Virus record (IMG/VR): IMGVR_UViG_3300021961_005430
Coordinates: 1 to 28,829 of that record
DNA length: 28,829 nucleotides
Direction: 5' to 3' (one strand)
Source: a virus
Below the pieces are notes generated by a model. The model was not told the origin of the DNA. It worked only from the letters and a program-made list of their open reading frames with translations, and made no database searches. The position numbers and the translations under genes are program-made. Positions 27,445-28,829 of the stretch are shown piece by piece; the stretch's first letter is position 1; the number at the start of each line of letters is the position of its first letter.

Positions 27445-27895
27445 ACTTGTATTTATAACCTATTGCCTCTATAGGAGTATCAAATATGGAAAATTTTAAC
27501 AACAATCTTGGTTTGTCGCCTGTTTTAACTGAGTGCATGAGAGAGGTATTAAGAAATGCTGCCTTGTAATAATAGTCAAGGCCTTCTATATTTACTGGGG
27601 CTGGGTCGTCTGATAGCACAAAGTTCAGTGAACATTGTGTGCCGTTATCAACATGAGGTGGGAGATATGAATGGGGTTCCTGCCAATAGAATCTGGGATT
27701 ACATTCAATACCAAAATCATCAGCAATCTTTTGTAGATCTGGATGTTCGTACTTTCCTATTTTCCACCAACTAAAGTCAGCGTCAGGAAATCTATCATCA
27801 GTATAAAAGGTTGCAGAGGGGTATGCCTCCTCTGCAATTTCTTTCATTCTTTGTATGTCTAAATCATAATCAACAAGTATCAAGGGTGTAGACAT
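27404..27895 (-). CDS. 2-oxoglutarate/Fe(II) dioxygenase-like protein
   Basis: 163 aa. The facial triad is visible: His81 and Asp83 (PPHVDNGTQCSLNFVL), distal His121 (LMHSV) and the 2-oxoglutarate-binding Arg130 (RLLLKFSIFD). This matches aspartyl/asparaginyl-hydroxylase or cupin-like 2OG dioxygenases; cyanophages carry many such genes. The substrate is not deducible (protein, nucleobase or small molecule). The ATG overlaps the TAA of the upstream structural-type gene (TAATG), so it is expressed with late genes, which is odd for a metabolic enzyme and may point to a virion-protein target. Confidence 0.65.
   Translation of the reverse strand: MSTPLILVDYDLDIQRMKEIAEEAYPSATFYTDDRFPDADFSWWKIGKYEHPDLQKIADDFGIECNPRFYWQEPHSYLPPHVDNGTQCSLNFVLSDDPAPVNIEGLDYYYKAAFLNTSLMHSVKTGDKPRLLLKFSIFDTPIEAIGYKYKYGKQNKTTIRTVS
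27450..27457 (-). promoter_or_regulatory. TATAAATA box before the core-type gene
   Basis: Exact late-promoter octamer on the minus strand, 5 nt before the ATG at 27444. If used, the transcript would be almost leaderless, so it may be a chance match within the end of the oxygenase gene. Confidence 0.25.
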
Positions 27896-28829
27896 TATCT
27901 TTTCACTTTAAATTTCTTCGCCTTCTGTGAGGATGCTCTTGCTATTGGCTTTGATGCTTTATACTTCTTAGACTTCTGTGGAGCCTTTCCTCTTCTATTT
28001 TTCATGCGTGTAATTTCCATCTTACGCATTTTAGGTAACATTCTTTGTGCAAATCTCTGAATGAGGGGTTGATACATAACGATAAGTCTTTCAAAGCGTG
28101 CCTTCTCTGCTGGTGGCATTGATGATTTGTCTCTACCTTTGAGTAGTCGCTTGTATACCATAGAACGAGCACCTCTTGTCGCTCTCTTTTTCAAACGATC
28201 AGGTGAGGATCCTCGTCTTAGTGCAATGTTTCTTGCTACTTTAAGTTTCTGTCTATTCTTACGTGCAGCAAATCTACGCTTCAGTCTACCTTGTACTGAA
28301 AGGACTTCATCAAGTGTAAAGATATGTTCTACACCTTCCGATGTTGTCACTTTATAATCAGTATCAACTATATCAACGTCTTCAAAATCAAAGTCGTCCC
28401 ACTCTATAGTAGAATCATATTCATCATCTTCATCATCAAAGAAACCATATTCTTCCATGTCATCATATGTCATGGTTTCTATTTCAGCATACAAGTTTGC
28501 TATATCATCTTTTGACAGAGGAACAATGCCAGCCTCAGGTGCTACATCGGCATTGTCCTCTCTATACTTTTTTTTAGTTTCGCCTGCTTCGGTTTCTTCT
28601 GCAAATTTTACCGGGGCTTCAATTTTTCTATTCATGCTGCCTCGGTAGTTACAATGTGAGCAACCTCTACCTTCACATGATTTACACTCACTCGTGCTTT
28701 CGCCAGGAGTGTTGTCTTTCATGTATTCTGTGCCTTTAGGTAGGCCTCTATCCATGACACCCATAGTAGAATCATATGCCATGCCCTCTGCTAACTTCTT
28801 ACGCTTGGCACCTAAGTAAGCAGCGACTG
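27895..28829 (-). CDS. virion/core-type protein with zinc-knuckle N-terminus, 5' end cut by window edge
   Basis: The frame is open to the window end: before the Met at 28782 it reads ...VAAYLGAKRKKLAEG, so the gene probably starts outside; if the 28782 ATG is used the protein has 295 aa. From that Met, CKSCEGRGCSHC (33-44) is a DnaJ-type CxxCxGxGCxxC zinc knuckle, 100-145 is highly acidic (DDEDDEYDSTIEWDDFDFED), and the C-terminal 140 residues are very basic with KVARNIALRRGSSPDRLKKRA and RMLPKMRKMEITRMKNRR, a block conserved in T4-like marine phages near head genes. Likely an internal-head, scaffold or assembly protein; function inferred. Confidence 0.6.
   Translation of the reverse strand, partial: VAAYLGAKRKKLAEGMAYDSTMGVMDRGLPKGTEYMKDNTPGESTSECKSCEGRGCSHCNYRGSMNRKIEAPVKFAEETEAGETKKKYREDNADVAPEAGIVPLSKDDIANLYAEIETMTYDDMEEYGFFDDEDDEYDSTIEWDDFDFEDVDIVDTDYKVTTSEGVEHIFTLDEVLSVQGRLKRRFAARKNRQKLKVARNIALRRGSSPDRLKKRATRGARSMVYKRLLKGRDKSSMPPAEKARFERLIVMYQPLIQRFAQRMLPKMRKMEITRMKNRRGKAPQKSKKYKASKPIARASSQKAKKFKVKR

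Noticed and set aside
26042-27499. Several plus-strand frames opposite the Lys/Glu-rich core-type gene
   Set aside because: They are antisense shadows rich in Phe/Ser/Leu, typical of the complement of AAG/GAA-rich coding DNA, with no starts supported by SD.

Overview
The window is a piece of a lytic, T4-like (myovirus-type) phage, most likely marine. The evidence is a compact set of T4/cyanophage-type genes: a gp61-like primase, a T4 RNase H/FEN-type nuclease, class I ribonucleotide reductase (nrdA, nrdB), thyX, a dCMP deaminase, and several small proteins and virion-type proteins of the kind shared by cyanophages and pelagimyophages. Genes are tightly packed, with ATGA, TAATG, GTGA and TTGA stop/start overlaps, and nearly all lie on the minus strand. 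The DNA is AT-rich. A phage-encoded TonB-dependent receptor implies a Gram-negative host.

Layout, left to right. 1-870: three very small unknown minus-strand genes, each behind its own strong sigma70-type promoter of one conserved design, as in a host-takeover early region. 870-1590: no convincing gene, but three plus-strand promoters, several hairpins, a GC-rich island with 16-bp tandem repeats, and a tRNA-like fold. 1594-7646: a minus-strand accessory cluster (sulfotransferase-like protein, SAM methyltransferase, divergent EEP-fold protein, 37-aa membrane peptide, TonB-dependent receptor, DUF2061, further small membrane proteins, HAD nucleotidase, metallopeptidase, HNH nuclease). 7660-8650: an intrinsic terminator, two small early-type genes, more promoters of the same family and repeat/tRNA-like debris. 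8700-10477: the only plus-strand genes, an unknown 426-aa protein with a late-type TATAAATA box and a NUMOD3 protein. 10474-17852: minus-strand genes including an A-type Fe-S carrier, GNAT, RNase H, SH3/Sm-like small proteins, a second sulfotransferase-like protein, a GIY-YIG nuclease, a glycosyltransferase-like protein and a 51-aa zinc ribbon. 17837-23301: nucleotide metabolism and primase. 23311-28829: coiled-coil membrane protein, conserved T4-like proteins, and virion/core-type proteins, the last one cut by the window edge.

Functionally, nrdA/nrdB/dCMP deaminase/thyX supply dNTPs for the primase and RNase H replication machinery. The 1594-5761 cluster looks aimed at the host envelope or at small-molecule modification. 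The right end feeds particle assembly. The parts I consider least explained are the TonB-dependent receptor with its ring of small membrane proteins, the non-coding plus-strand promoter cluster with a dispersed 20-bp repeat that recurs about 7 kb away, and the plus-strand pair at 8700-10477. Four genes shorter than 60 codons, or cut by the edge, are annotated here (1-142, 3420-3533, 5300-5470, 17697-17852).
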